In this document: piece by piece, positions 1 to 8,750 of the stretch
Position numbering within the stretch: position 1 is the first letter of the stretch
How the letters are laid out: each line of letters begins with the position of its first letter
Source: Ktedonobacteria bacterium
GTDB taxonomy: Bacteria > Chloroflexota > Ktedonobacteria > Ktedonobacterales > JACDGC01
Length of the DNA: 62,534 nucleotides
Assembly (NCBI GenBank): GCA_027459785.1
Contig: DAIDGU010000031.1
Location: forward strand, 1-62,534
Reading direction: 5' to 3'
Notes under the pieces: generated by a model
Database searches by the model: none
Told to the model about the DNA's origin: nothing
The model's input: the letters and a program-made list of their open reading frames with translations, nothing else
Program-made: the position numbers and the translations under genes

Positions 1-1031
1 AGGGGCCGGGGGTGGGGCCGACGGGGGTGGGGCCAATCCCTGGCTATATGATCGTCAGCGAGGCCGGCGCTTCCGTGTATTCGGCGTCGGAGGTTGCGCG
101 GCAGGAGTTTCCGACGCTGGACGTGACGCAGCGCGGGGCCATCTCCATCGCGCGGCGGCTGCTGGACCCGCTGGCGGAATTGGTAAAGATCGATCCCAAG
201 GCCGTCGGCGTGGGGTTGTATCAGCACGACGTGGATCAGCGCGAGCTGGCGAAGGAGTTGGAGCGCGTCGTCACCTCCTGCGTCAACTTTGCCGGGGTGG
301 ATGTCAACGCCGCCTCCGCGCCGCTCTTGAAGCATGTCGCCGGCATCAATGCTCGCGTGGCGGAAGCCATCGTCGCGCACCGCGAGGCTAACGGTCCCTT
401 CCGCTCCCGCGCCGCCATCAAGAAAGTGGCCGGCCTGGGACCGGCGACCTTCGTGCAAGCGGCAGGCTTCCTGAAAATCCCCACTGCCGAGGATCTGCTG
501 GATACAACGTTCATCCACCCCGAAAGCTACGCGGCGGCGCGCAAGCTGCTCGGCATCCTGCCGGAAAGTGACGACGGCAAGTTGTCGGAGCGCGTGAAGC
601 TCTGGCGCGCGATGACGCAATTGGAGGCCAAGAGCGCCAAGAAGAATAAAGGCGACGATCCGCTGGCCACGCTGGCGGAACAGCTTGAAATCGGCGTGCC
701 GACGCTCAGCGACATCCTCGACAATCTGGAAAAGCCGGGGCTGGACCCACGTGAGGGACTGGATACGCCGATCCTGCGACACGATGTGCTTTCGCTGGAC
801 GACCTGCACGAGGGGATGGTGCTGCAAGGCACGGTGCGCAATGTCGTGGACTTCGGCGCGTTCGTCGATATCGGCGTCAAACACGATGGGCTGGTTCACG
901 TTTCCGAGTTGACTGATCGCTTCATCAAAGATCCCACCACCGTCGTCGCCGTCGGCCAGGTGGTGCAGGTGCGCGTGTTGGGCGTTGATAAGGCGCGCGG
1001 GCGCGTGCAATTGAGCATGCGGGGAGCGTAA
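1..1031 (+). CDS. tex: Tex-like transcription accessory protein, C-terminal part (5' cut by window edge)
   Basis: The frame is open from base 3, so the N-terminal half lies outside the window. What remains is the C-terminal part of a Tex/YqgF-type RNA-binding protein. The segment EAGASVYSASEVA followed by GAISIARRLLDPLAELVKID is the conserved Tex core around the YqgF fold. A helix-hairpin-helix region (about residues 98-155 of the fragment, GINARVAEAIVAHREANG) and a C-terminal S1 RNA-binding domain (about 267-335, GTVRNVVDFGAFVDIG) follow, the usual Tex order. Tex binds nucleic acid and acts in transcription or ribosome-associated RNA handling. Odd: the first bases (GC-rich GGGGCCGGGGGTGGGGCC) are read as GPGVGPTGVGP just before the conserved PGYMIVSEAG and resemble the dispersed palindrome inserted in the alpha-mannosidase gene downstream. 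Confidence 0.9.
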   Translation, partial: GPGVGPTGVGPIPGYMIVSEAGASVYSASEVARQEFPTLDVTQRGAISIARRLLDPLAELVKIDPKAVGVGLYQHDVDQRELAKELERVVTSCVNFAGVDVNAASAPLLKHVAGINARVAEAIVAHREANGPFRSRAAIKKVAGLGPATFVQAAGFLKIPTAEDLLDTTFIHPESYAAARKLLGILPESDDGKLSERVKLWRAMTQLEAKSAKKNKGDDPLATLAEQLEIGVPTLSDILDNLEKPGLDPREGLDTPILRHDVLSLDDLHEGMVLQGTVRNVVDFGAFVDIGVKHDGLVHVSELTDRFIKDPTTVVAVGQVVQVRVLGVDKARGRVQLSMRGA

Positions 1032-1037
1032 AGAAGT

Positions 1038-1098
1038 ACCCTCCAGTCCGCGACGGCGGACTTCGTGGCGCTAGCCCTTCGGCGTGATTTCAATCGCC
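1038..1098 (-). repeat. Two-hairpin dispersed repeat (GCGGTTGAAACCGC family), reverse copy
   Basis: Read on the minus strand this gives GGGCGATTGAAATC..., a GGGCTAGCGCCACGAAGTCC core and a GTCCGCCGTCGCGGAC hairpin. The same two-hairpin layout occurs near 20757, 35672, 36658 and 41009. It sits between the converging tex and lipoprotein genes and may fold in the 3' ends of both mRNAs. Intergenic REP/BIME-like behaviour is inferred. Confidence 0.7.
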
Positions 1099-1224
1099 CG
1101 CTCTCTATCATTCTTTACGCCGTGGTCTGTACCATGCTCCCCGCTTGATAGGGGCGGGGAGAGGCGGGCGCGAGGTAGCGCGCCCGTACAAAAAGCCAAA
1201 CGCACTCTGGGGTCGCAGAGGATA

Positions 1225-2391
1225 TTAACTGCCGGACACGATGAGCGCCGTATCGAAGCCGATCAGATCAGCCTTGGAGGCACCGTTGAGTTGTGCAGCG
1301 ACTTTGGGCTGGCTGCCCGCCGTAGTCAGATCGGTGAAGTCGATCACGAAGCCACCGCTCACCGAAGCTAGCGCGGCCACGCCACTGCCATCCGGCGCGA
1401 GGACGATATCTCGCGCGGGATCGGCAATCGATCCCTGGCCGGTGATGAGATTGGCGACCTGCGTCACGTCCGAACTGCCAGCGTTCAGTTTCATCAGAGC
1501 CACGCCACCGGACTGCGGCAGGGCATAGAGCAGCGCGCCGCCGGCATCGAAGCCCAGCGGGACGCCGGCATTTTGGCGCACCAGCGTGGGCGTGCCACCG
1601 TTCTGCGCCGAGACGGAATAGATGGCCTGCGTACCAGAGGTGCCGCTATTATTGTAATAGACCGTCTGCCCGTCGGGGCTGAGGATGAAGCGTGAGTCGA
1701 ACTCGCGCGGGGTGATCTGCACCGCACCCGACGTGTTATTCAGCGGCAGGCGATAGAGCGCGCCGGCAGCCTGGTTGGGCGCGTCGCCAGCGGCGACATA
1801 ATAGAGCGACGAGTTATCCGACGAGAACGCCACCAACTGCTGCGCATGAACACCGGTGAGCGTCGTGGCGGCCTGCCCCGCGCTGAGGATCGAGATGACG
1901 CCCTCGCCGGAAACGGCCAGGTGCGCGTTGTCATGTTCCCACACCCCCGCGCCCACGGTATTGCTCGCCTGGCCCAGCGCCTGTGGCTGGCTTAGGTTGG
2001 CGATGTTGGCGACGGAATACGACGAGGTTGTGCCGCTCAGGCTGTGATACGCCACTGATTGGCCGTTGGGCGAAATGCCGTCCGCGCCACCCTGGCTGCT
2101 GGTCGGGATCGTCGCTACGGTGTTCGAGTTGCCGCTCGCTGGGTTCAGATTGGTGATCGTCAGCGGATTCGACCGCCCCGTGGTGCTGTCATAGAGGATC
2201 GACCCCCACACCAAGGTTCCCGTTCCCGGCGTTCCCGTTCCTGTGGCTCCCGGCGTGCCGGTCGCGCTCGTTCCCGGCGTTCCGGTGCCGGTGGTTGATC
2301 CCGGCGAGGTGATGGAACTACATCCGGCCAGCGCGGCCAGCGCCAGACAAGCCAGCCCGCCCAACCAATGTCGTATCTGCGGTTGCTGCAT
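1225..2391 (-). CDS. Lipoprotein with a TolB/WD40-like beta-propeller
   Basis: 388 residues. The N-terminus is a lipoprotein signal: basic start, hydrophobic run and lipobox LAGC with the acylated Cys at residue 24. A Thr/Gly/Pro-rich linker (about 25-65) leads to repeated blades such as GISPNGQSVAYHS, FILSPDGQTVYYNN and VLAPDGSGVAAL, the S-P-D-G-x-x-V/I-x-Y pattern of TolB/PD40 propellers. It should be anchored on the outer face of the cytoplasmic membrane. Substrate and partner are unknown. The linker is low-complexity (TGTGTPGT repeats) and probably varies in length between strains. Convergent with tex and divergent from the sedolisin gene. Confidence 0.75.
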   Translation of the reverse strand: MQQPQIRHWLGGLACLALAALAGCSSITSPGSTTGTGTPGTSATGTPGATGTGTPGTGTLVWGSILYDSTTGRSNPLTITNLNPASGNSNTVATIPTSSQGGADGISPNGQSVAYHSLSGTTSSYSVANIANLSQPQALGQASNTVGAGVWEHDNAHLAVSGEGVISILSAGQAATTLTGVHAQQLVAFSSDNSSLYYVAAGDAPNQAAGALYRLPLNNTSGAVQITPREFDSRFILSPDGQTVYYNNSGTSGTQAIYSVSAQNGGTPTLVRQNAGVPLGFDAGGALLYALPQSGGVALMKLNAGSSDVTQVANLITGQGSIADPARDIVLAPDGSGVAALASVSGGFVIDFTDLTTAGSQPKVAAQLNGASKADLIGFDTALIVSGS

Positions 2392-2657
2392 ATGCGCGAT
2401 GTCCCTTTCCTATTCACTGAACTTGTTTCCGTGGTACGGCCATGATCCTGCTGATATGCCAAGACGCATGAACAGGCCGTCCCGCTGCATCTTGTGCTGG
2501 TGAATTGTACGGTTGTGATCCATTACCATCGTATGAGGTGCATCATACATTGACTGATGTGCCGCGCTACGGTAGGCTCAATAGAGAGACATTCATCCGC
2601 GCTATCGGCGTTGGAAGGATATCACCAGAGGACGTGTAGAGACGTGAGGGGGATCGC

Positions 2658-5036
2658 ATGATTGCACCGAACCAGATCCAAGCGCGCACACCACGCCGGC
2701 GTGTCTGGATCATCACCACCGTCGCGGTTGTTTTGGCGCTGGGCGTCGGCACCGTGGGCGGCTATTTCCTGTTCCTGACACACCCGAATGCGTTGTTGCT
2801 CAAGCGCAACCCGACCAGCGCGACCATCTTGCACAACACTGTGCCGGCACTGGCCAAACAGGCGACCGATAACGGCGCGCTCAATCCACAGATGACCCTG
2901 CCCTTGAGCATCTCGCTGCCGATGTCGTATACGAACAAACTACGCTTGCAGGCGTATCTGAAGACGGTTTATGATCCGGCTTCGCCTTTCTATCATCAAT
3001 TCTTGACGCCGCAGCAATACCAGCAACAATACGGCTTGCCGGCGGATACAATCAAGAACATCAAAGATTACCTGACGCTGAGCGGCATCGACTCGTCCAG
3101 TATCTCGATCTCGCCGACGGGCCAGCTCATCGATCTCAAAGCCTCCGTCGCCACCATCGAGAAAGTGTTCGATGTGCAACTGCACAAGTACACCTTGCAT
3201 GGCCAGACCTACTATGGCCCCGTGAGCGATCCACGCGTGCCTTCCTCGCTGGCCGGCCTGATTCAGACCGTCAGCGGCCTGGATGATTTCAGCGTCTACC
3301 ATTCCGGCGCGCAGTTGCGCCCCCATGCCACCAACGGCTACACGCCAGCGGACTTGCAGAAAGCGTATGGCGCGAGCGGCTTGCAGAGCCAGGGCTTCGA
3401 CGGCTCCGGCCAGAATATCGCTTTCCTGGAACTCGACGGCTATCAGGCGTCTGACATCCAACAATATCAGCAACAATACGGCGTCAGCGGCGGCACCTTC
3501 CAGACGGTGTCGGTGGATGGCGCGAACTACGACTCGAACCCCGGCCAGGGATCGATTGAAGTGCAATTGGATATGGAAGTCGCCTTTGCGATGGCTCCTA
3601 AGATCCACGAGTACGTCTATGAAGGCCAGAACTCCGGCCAGGGTATCAACGACATCTACAGCCAGATCGTCAACGACGACAAGGCCAAGATCGTCAGCGT
3701 CAGTTGGGGGCTGTGCGAGCAGTCCAGCGGCAGTTCTGAGTTGCAGGCGCTGGATCAGATCTTCCAGCAGGGCGCGGCGGAAGGCATCGCGTTCTTCGCG
3801 GCTGCCGGCGATTCCGGCGCGTATGACTGCGGCGACAACACCGTCAACGTCGATTCCCCCGCCGATGATCCCTATGTGACGGGCGTGGGCGGCACCTCGC
3901 TAACGCTCAACAACGGCGCGTATGGCAGCGAGCAGGCGTGGTCCTGCACGACGGGCAACTGCACCAGCCAAAGCCAGAACGGCTCCGGTGGCGGCGGCGG
4001 CATCAGCCAGGCATTCCCGGTTCCCAGCTTCCAGCAAAGCCTGCATCCCAGTGGCACCAATGGCCAGACGGGCCGCTACGTGCCGGATGTCTCGGCGGAC
4101 GCCGACCCGCAGACGGGTTATAGCATCATCTGCTCGGCGAGCTGTGGCGGCAACGGCCAGACGGTCGTCGGCGGCACCAGCGCGGCAGCGCCCCTGTGGG
4201 CCAGCGGCATGGCACTGGTGGAACAATCGCTGGCGAAGGCCGGCAAAACCATCGGCAATGCCAACTCGGCCATCTACGGCCTCGCTGGCAAGGGCATCCA
4301 TGATGTGACGCAGGGCAACAACCTGCTCTATAACGCCACCACCGGCTATGACCTGGCGACCGGCTGGGGTTCGCCGGACCTCACCGCGCTGGCCGCCGCA
4401 CTGGCGAGCGGCAGCACCGGCACACCTCCGCCCGCGCCCACCCCTGGGCCGAATCCCACCCCGACGCCCGGCGGCACTGGCAATCCGACGCCCACCCCCA
4501 CTTCCGGTGGTGGCACGACGACCCCGCCCCCAACCAGCGGCGGTGGCCAGGAATTGCTGAGCAACAACGGCTTCGAGAACGGCACCAGCCCGTGGTCCGA
4601 ATCGTCCTCCGGCGGCTATGAGTTGATCACCAGCGATCATCCGCACAACGGCCAGCATAGCGCGCTCCTTTGCGGCTATAGCAGTTGCCAGGATATTATC
4701 GCGCAGGGCTTCCAGTTGCCGACCAATGTGTCTTCCGTCTCGCTCTCCTATTGGTGGGACATGCAGACGGATAAGTCGGGCGCGTGCGCCGATCACTTCA
4801 CCGTCGGCATTTACGCCGTGAATTCAGACTATACGCTGGGTTCGCAGGTGGCGCAGGTGCAAGATGTCTGCAATAACGCCGCCAACGGCGGCTATCAGCA
4901 GCAAACGGTGGACCTCACCTCCGCGTTGCAAGGCCAGGCGGGCCAGGTGCTGGCCATCGTCTTCAGCGGCACCACTGATAGCCAGTCCAACACGACGGAA
5001 ACGTATGTGGACGACGTCTCGCTGCAAGCGCAGTAG
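2658..5036 (+). CDS. Sedolisin (peptidase S53) with pro-kumamolisin domain and C-terminal domain
   Basis: 792 residues. An N-terminal hydrophobic segment (about 14-38) serves as signal or anchor. The pro-kumamolisin activation domain spans about 60-215 (LKTVYDPASPFYHQFLTPQQ). The catalytic domain follows: Glu301 and Asp305 in GSIEVQLDMEVAF, oxyanion Asp385 in AAGDSGAYDC and Ser508 in GGTSAAAP. These four give the sedolisin E-D-D-S set, so the enzyme should be an active secreted serine-carboxyl protease favouring acid pH. A Pro/Thr-rich linker (about 590-635) joins a C-terminal beta-rich domain starting NNGFENGTSPW, like carbohydrate- or surface-binding modules. The ATG at 2658 follows GAGGGGG. 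A separate pro-domain-only protein is encoded at 8751-9392. Confidence 0.93.
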   Translation: MIAPNQIQARTPRRRVWIITTVAVVLALGVGTVGGYFLFLTHPNALLLKRNPTSATILHNTVPALAKQATDNGALNPQMTLPLSISLPMSYTNKLRLQAYLKTVYDPASPFYHQFLTPQQYQQQYGLPADTIKNIKDYLTLSGIDSSSISISPTGQLIDLKASVATIEKVFDVQLHKYTLHGQTYYGPVSDPRVPSSLAGLIQTVSGLDDFSVYHSGAQLRPHATNGYTPADLQKAYGASGLQSQGFDGSGQNIAFLELDGYQASDIQQYQQQYGVSGGTFQTVSVDGANYDSNPGQGSIEVQLDMEVAFAMAPKIHEYVYEGQNSGQGINDIYSQIVNDDKAKIVSVSWGLCEQSSGSSELQALDQIFQQGAAEGIAFFAAAGDSGAYDCGDNTVNVDSPADDPYVTGVGGTSLTLNNGAYGSEQAWSCTTGNCTSQSQNGSGGGGGISQAFPVPSFQQSLHPSGTNGQTGRYVPDVSADADPQTGYSIICSASCGGNGQTVVGGTSAAAPLWASGMALVEQSLAKAGKTIGNANSAIYGLAGKGIHDVTQGNNLLYNATTGYDLATGWGSPDLTALAAALASGSTGTPPPAPTPGPNPTPTPGGTGNPTPTPTSGGGTTTPPPTSGGGQELLSNNGFENGTSPWSESSSGGYELITSDHPHNGQHSALLCGYSSCQDIIAQGFQLPTNVSSVSLSYWWDMQTDKSGACADHFTVGIYAVNSDYTLGSQVAQVQDVCNNAANGGYQQQTVDLTSALQGQAGQVLAIVFSGTTDSQSNTTETYVDDVSLQAQ

Positions 5037-5089
5037 TCCCACTCCCTAATGGGCGACCACCTGGCGGGGCGCTGCCTTGATCTCGCCCG

Positions 5090-5126
5090 ACCCTCCCCCC
5101 TCCCATCTGCCGATGGCGAGGGGGTA
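5090..5126. repeat. Dispersed palindrome, CCCCTCCCATC/GATGGCGAGGGGG copy
   Basis: A stem-loop with arms CCCCCTCCCATC and GATGGCGAGGGGG around TGCC, lying just after the sedolisin gene. It belongs to the family with copies at 29009-29064 and inside the alpha-mannosidase gene (42150-42345). It could fold as a transcript-end hairpin; no U-run follows. Confidence 0.65.
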
Positions 5127-5226
5127 ACTTTGGGGACAAACGCGACACTCTATGCCTGTGAGCATGGTTTGGCCTGAAACTTGCCGCGATCTCAGCCGCT
5201 TCTGATCTTCTGCAGGAGGAAAGGCG

Positions 5227-6084
5227 ATGCGCGCGAGCAGCTTACCCGACGTGGTGCAACAGAAATTGGCGACCTTCGATGCGTTGGAGCCGGAGTTCGC
5301 GGCGTGCTTCGCCTTCGTGGAGGCGGTGCATGGCCAGCGGCGCTTCCCGCGCCTGAGCGTGGCGGATGTCGTGCGCTATCTGCATGCCTGTTATATCTGT
5401 GAATGTAAAGATCGCTTGCTGGGTGTACCCCAGACGATCCGGCGCTATCGCGGCGACGAAGCGCTGGCACGGCTGGGCCGCTGGCAGGCGGGCGACTCCA
5501 CGAGCGTCGTCGCGTTGCTGGAAGAACGATTGGATGGCCATCCCTTCGCGCAGATCACAGCAGAAATGGCGGCGGCGCAGTCCCAGCCAGACCAGGCGGC
5601 GATGGCCGCGCGCCTCGCCCACGGGCGTTTGGTGCTGCTGACCCGCACAATGAACCTGACGCGCCTCCTCGACGCGATCTTCACACCGACGGATGCCAAG
5701 CTATTGCGCCAGGTGCGTGAGGCCGCGGCCAAGCTGGACCACACCCCGGAGCAGATCGCGTCCGCGCTGGCGGCCTTCGCGTCGCCGCTGTATGCCTATA
5801 TGGCGCACCACGCCCTGGCGCAGCGCAACATGCGCGTGATGAACATTGTTGGCGTCGGCGCACTCATGCGCCCGGCGGATCTGCCAGGGGATCGCACGTG
5901 GCGCGTGCTACCTTCCACCGAGCCGCCCGGCCCCTTCGCCGAAATCCCCATTCCCTCTTATACCGAACTGACCTCGCCACTGCACAATAATCTGCGCCAC
6001 CACCGCTTCGTTGATCGCCCCGACACCCCGGCGGATATCGCGCGCAGCACGACGATTCATGTGGAAGAGGTGCGGGAAGCGTAG
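5227..6084 (+). CDS. Unknown, probably all-helical cytoplasmic protein
   Basis: 285 residues. I do not recognise the family. No signal peptide or membrane segment is visible; the sequence is rich in Ala, Leu and Arg and reads as alpha helices, with two Cys close together in YLHACYICECKDRL (about 56-69). The start at 5227 is supported by AGGAGGAAAGGCG immediately upstream. It is followed 100 bases later by a membrane protein gene on the same strand with its own promoter-like TATAAT, so co-transcription is uncertain. Codon use matches neighbouring genes, which supports a real gene. Confidence 0.7.
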   Translation: MRASSLPDVVQQKLATFDALEPEFAACFAFVEAVHGQRRFPRLSVADVVRYLHACYICECKDRLLGVPQTIRRYRGDEALARLGRWQAGDSTSVVALLEERLDGHPFAQITAEMAAAQSQPDQAAMAARLAHGRLVLLTRTMNLTRLLDAIFTPTDAKLLRQVREAAAKLDHTPEQIASALAAFASPLYAYMAHHALAQRNMRVMNIVGVGALMRPADLPGDRTWRVLPSTEPPGPFAEIPIPSYTELTSPLHNNLRHHRFVDRPDTPADIARSTTIHVEEVREA

Positions 6085-6120
6085 GAGTCCCAGGCGGTGG
6101 CAGCGCCGCGCCGGAGGCGG

Positions 6121-6126
6121 TATAAT
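6121..6126 (+). promoter_or_regulatory. Candidate -10 element upstream of the membrane protein gene
   Basis: A perfect TATAAT lies 61 bases before the ATG at 6188. No good -35 hexamer is present at 16-18 bases, so this is only a candidate sigma-70-type promoter. Confidence 0.35.
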
Positions 6127-6187
6127 TCAGATGAGTCACGCAGATGAGTAACCATGTACCGCCGGGGCGCGCCCCTTGAGGATATCC

Positions 6188-7159
6188 ATGCAGATCATTC
6201 CCTTCGCCTTCTTTCTGGTGATGCTCGAACTCGCCGTCGGGTCGCACCTCGTTCTGTACGCGCTGGATGTGCGCAATGTCATCCGCAAAGACACCAGCTT
6301 CAACTTCTTTCGCTTCCAGGCGATCTTGTACCTCGTGCTGTTTTCGCTGCTGGCGTGGGCCACGCAGAACGGTTTTGCTACGCCGCACCAGTTGCGTCTG
6401 GACGGCTTCAATCTAGATTTCGCCTGGCTGAAGTATCAGCCGACGGCGCTGGGCTGGTTCCTGATCTTCCAACTGCTCTATTTCATCAGCATGCTCACGC
6501 CGACATGGCACATCGCACGGCTGGTGACGGGCGGGCTGGCGACGGTGGCGGGCGTGGGCGCGCTGCTAAGCGACGGCATGGGGCTGCGCACCATCGCGGC
6601 GGCGCACCTGGGCGGTGCCTTCACCGTGGCGGCGTTCATGCTGGGCGCGCTGGCGCTGGGTGGTGTCAGCACGGCGATGTTGCTGGGCCACTGGTATCTG
6701 AACACGCCGACGGCCAGCGGCAAGCCGCTGGAATTCGCTACCATGCTCACCCTGGGCGGCATCGCGTTGCAGATCGTCTGTGGCCTGCTGGCCGGTCCGG
6801 TAACGTATCGCGCGCCGCAAACGGCACGGCATGCCCCCGGCGTCACAGTCGCGCTGGTCGCGCACGCTGCCACGGTCGCCGCCGCGCCGACCCCGGCCCC
6901 CACGCCAGCCGGCGGCAGCACCAGCGCACCCGGCCCCGCCGCGCCCGTGCCACACGGCGTCACATTCAGCACCCCCATCCTGATCCTGCTGGAATATCTG
7001 TTGGGCCTGGGCGTGCCGCTGGCGCTGGGCGGCATCTCGCTCTATCTGGAACGCGACCGCTCGTTTCAATCGGCGACGGGCATGCTCTATATCGCGGTGG
7101 TCTTCACTTTCTTCGGCGAGATCCTGGCACGGGGCTTGTTCCTGCAACCATTGATCTAA
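6188..7159 (+). CDS. Multi-pass membrane protein of unknown function
   Basis: 323 residues from ATG 6188, chosen because TTGAGGATATCC provides a Shine-Dalgarno before it; a TTG at 6176 in the same frame overlaps that site. About eight hydrophobic segments are visible, beginning IIPFAFFLVMLELAVGSHLV. A polar Ala/Pro/Thr-rich loop lies at about 235-265. The motif LLGHWYLNTP in the middle is striking, with His/Trp/Tyr inside a membrane segment, and suggests a heme- or quinone-related membrane protein, but I cannot name the family. Located between two genes of unknown function. Confidence 0.75.
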   Translation: MQIIPFAFFLVMLELAVGSHLVLYALDVRNVIRKDTSFNFFRFQAILYLVLFSLLAWATQNGFATPHQLRLDGFNLDFAWLKYQPTALGWFLIFQLLYFISMLTPTWHIARLVTGGLATVAGVGALLSDGMGLRTIAAAHLGGAFTVAAFMLGALALGGVSTAMLLGHWYLNTPTASGKPLEFATMLTLGGIALQIVCGLLAGPVTYRAPQTARHAPGVTVALVAHAATVAAAPTPAPTPAGGSTSAPGPAAPVPHGVTFSTPILILLEYLLGLGVPLALGGISLYLERDRSFQSATGMLYIAVVFTFFGEILARGLFLQPLI

Positions 7160-7180
7160 AAGCAGGGAGCGAAAGTGGGA

Positions 7181-7294
7181 TCGAACACGAAAGCCACGAA
7201 AAGCCACGAAAAGCCACGAAAAGCCACAAAACTTTTAATGTTTTTAAGGACATTTTCATATTTTTCGTGAACCTTTCGTGCCTTTCGTGTTCGA
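7181..7294. repeat. 114-bp inverted-repeat element with CACGAAA tandem units
   Basis: Perfect 13-bp terminal inverted repeats TCGAACACGAAAG and CTTTCGTGTTCGA bound an AT-rich segment. The left half contains three to four tandem 10-mers (AGCCACGAAA), the right half the complementary CTTTCGTG units. The whole could fold into one long hairpin. A related, less perfect element lies at 17974-18114. No coding capacity. Confidence 0.75.
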
Positions 7295-7407
7295 CCTCGT
7301 GCTAACAAAATGAACTTGCAGAATGGGCTTGACCGGTGCCGTACAATAAGGGGACAGATGCGAGGGTGAGCGGCGGTGTGCCGCTGCGAGGGAGCGAGGG
7401 GACGCGC

Positions 7408-8739
7408 GTGGATCAGAGTAATGTGCAACCAGCGCCCACGACGCCGCCAGATATCACCGAGGCGAGCGTGAGTGGCCGACCAACCAGCGAGTTACGTACC
7501 TTGCGCAGCGCCTTCAAGCGCGCCCTGACGCGCGAGCCGCCGCCCGCGCCGTTCGCGGGCAAGCGCCTGGGCCGCGCCGAGGTGGAGCGCATCATCGCCG
7601 TGAATAGCGAGACCGCCAGCCGGAATGGCATCGATCTGCGCGGGGCAGATCTGCGTGGCGCAGATTTGTCGCACCTGGACCTGGCGAACGTGCGCCTGGG
7701 CGACGACGATCCGCTGGCCACCGAATCCGAGCGCGCGGCGAGCGCGGCGAACCTGGATGGCGCGCAGTTGGTGGGCGCGAATCTGATGGGCGCGATCATG
7801 GCTGGCGTCTCGCTGGTGGGCGCGAACCTGCGCGCGGCGAATCTGGAAAACGCGAACCTGATGGGCGCGAACCTCATCGGCGCGTACCTGGACGACGCAT
7901 TCTTGGTGGGCGCGCGGCTAACCGAGGCGGTGCTGGTGGATGCCCAGGCCGAGAATGCGCGCTTCGACGACGCGATCCTGGTGGGCGCGAAGCTGATGGG
8001 CGCGCACTTGCACGGCGCGCACCTCGAAGGCGCAGACCTGGGGCTGGCGCAACTCGACGGCACAGATCTGCGTCAGACGTATTGCAGCGAACAGACGTAT
8101 TTAGGCGGCGCGCTCTTTCAGGGGGCGCTGGTCGATGGCCTGCGGCTGCGCGATGTGGACCTGACGGTGGTGGATTGGGAGCGCGTGCGGCGCTTTGGCG
8201 AGGAGCGCGAGGCGTTCGAGGCGCTTTTGCCGGCACGACCTGCGGCCTTCCGCGCGACAGCGCACACCTATCGCCGCTTCGGGCTGGCGCTGCGCGCCCA
8301 GGGACTTTCCGGCGAAGGCAACCGTTTCACCGCGCGAGCGCGGCTGATGGAGGAGCGCGCCCTCTGGGCCGAGACGACGATCCGCTGGCAGGCACGGCGC
8401 GTGTTGCCCGCCGCGCGCAGCGCGGGGCGCTGGTGTGGTGCCGCTTTGCAGGGATCTGTGACAGGCTATGGCGAGCATCCCACCCGCGCACTCGTCTGGC
8501 TGCTGGCCGCGCTGTTCGGCTTCGCCGCACTCTTCATGGTGGCCTCGCCGGAACATCCCAACGCTGGCATGGCGCTGATTCTCAGCGGCGGCGCGCTCCT
8601 GGGGCGCGGCTACGTGAGCATCCCCCAGGCCGTGGTCGCGCCTGGCTGGCCGGCCTTCCTGGCGATCAGTGAGGCCGCCATCGGCACGGTCCTCGAAATC
8701 CTCTTCGTCCTGGGCCTCGCCCGTAAAACGCTGAGCTGA
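7408..8739 (+). CDS. Pentapeptide-repeat protein with C-terminal two-helix channel-like domain
   Basis: 443 residues from GTG 7408, preferred because GAGGGAGCGAGGGG lies just upstream; an in-frame GTG at 7336 would add 24 residues. About residues 65-250 form A(D/N)LxGA pentapeptide repeats (LRGADLRGADL, LVGANLMGA), expected to make a right-handed quadrilateral beta helix. The C-terminus has two membrane helices (ALVWLLAALFGFAALFMV and AIGTVLEILFVLGLARK) separated by a short loop with GRGYVSIP, a layout like the pore half of two-TM ion channels, although no TVGYGD filter is present. The protein should place a repeat rod in the cytoplasm on a membrane anchor. Confidence 0.8.
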   Translation: MDQSNVQPAPTTPPDITEASVSGRPTSELRTLRSAFKRALTREPPPAPFAGKRLGRAEVERIIAVNSETASRNGIDLRGADLRGADLSHLDLANVRLGDDDPLATESERAASAANLDGAQLVGANLMGAIMAGVSLVGANLRAANLENANLMGANLIGAYLDDAFLVGARLTEAVLVDAQAENARFDDAILVGAKLMGAHLHGAHLEGADLGLAQLDGTDLRQTYCSEQTYLGGALFQGALVDGLRLRDVDLTVVDWERVRRFGEEREAFEALLPARPAAFRATAHTYRRFGLALRAQGLSGEGNRFTARARLMEERALWAETTIRWQARRVLPAARSAGRWCGAALQGSVTGYGEHPTRALVWLLAALFGFAALFMVASPEHPNAGMALILSGGALLGRGYVSIPQAVVAPGWPAFLAISEAAIGTVLEILFVLGLARKTLS

Positions 8740-8750
8740 CGCGGCACAAA

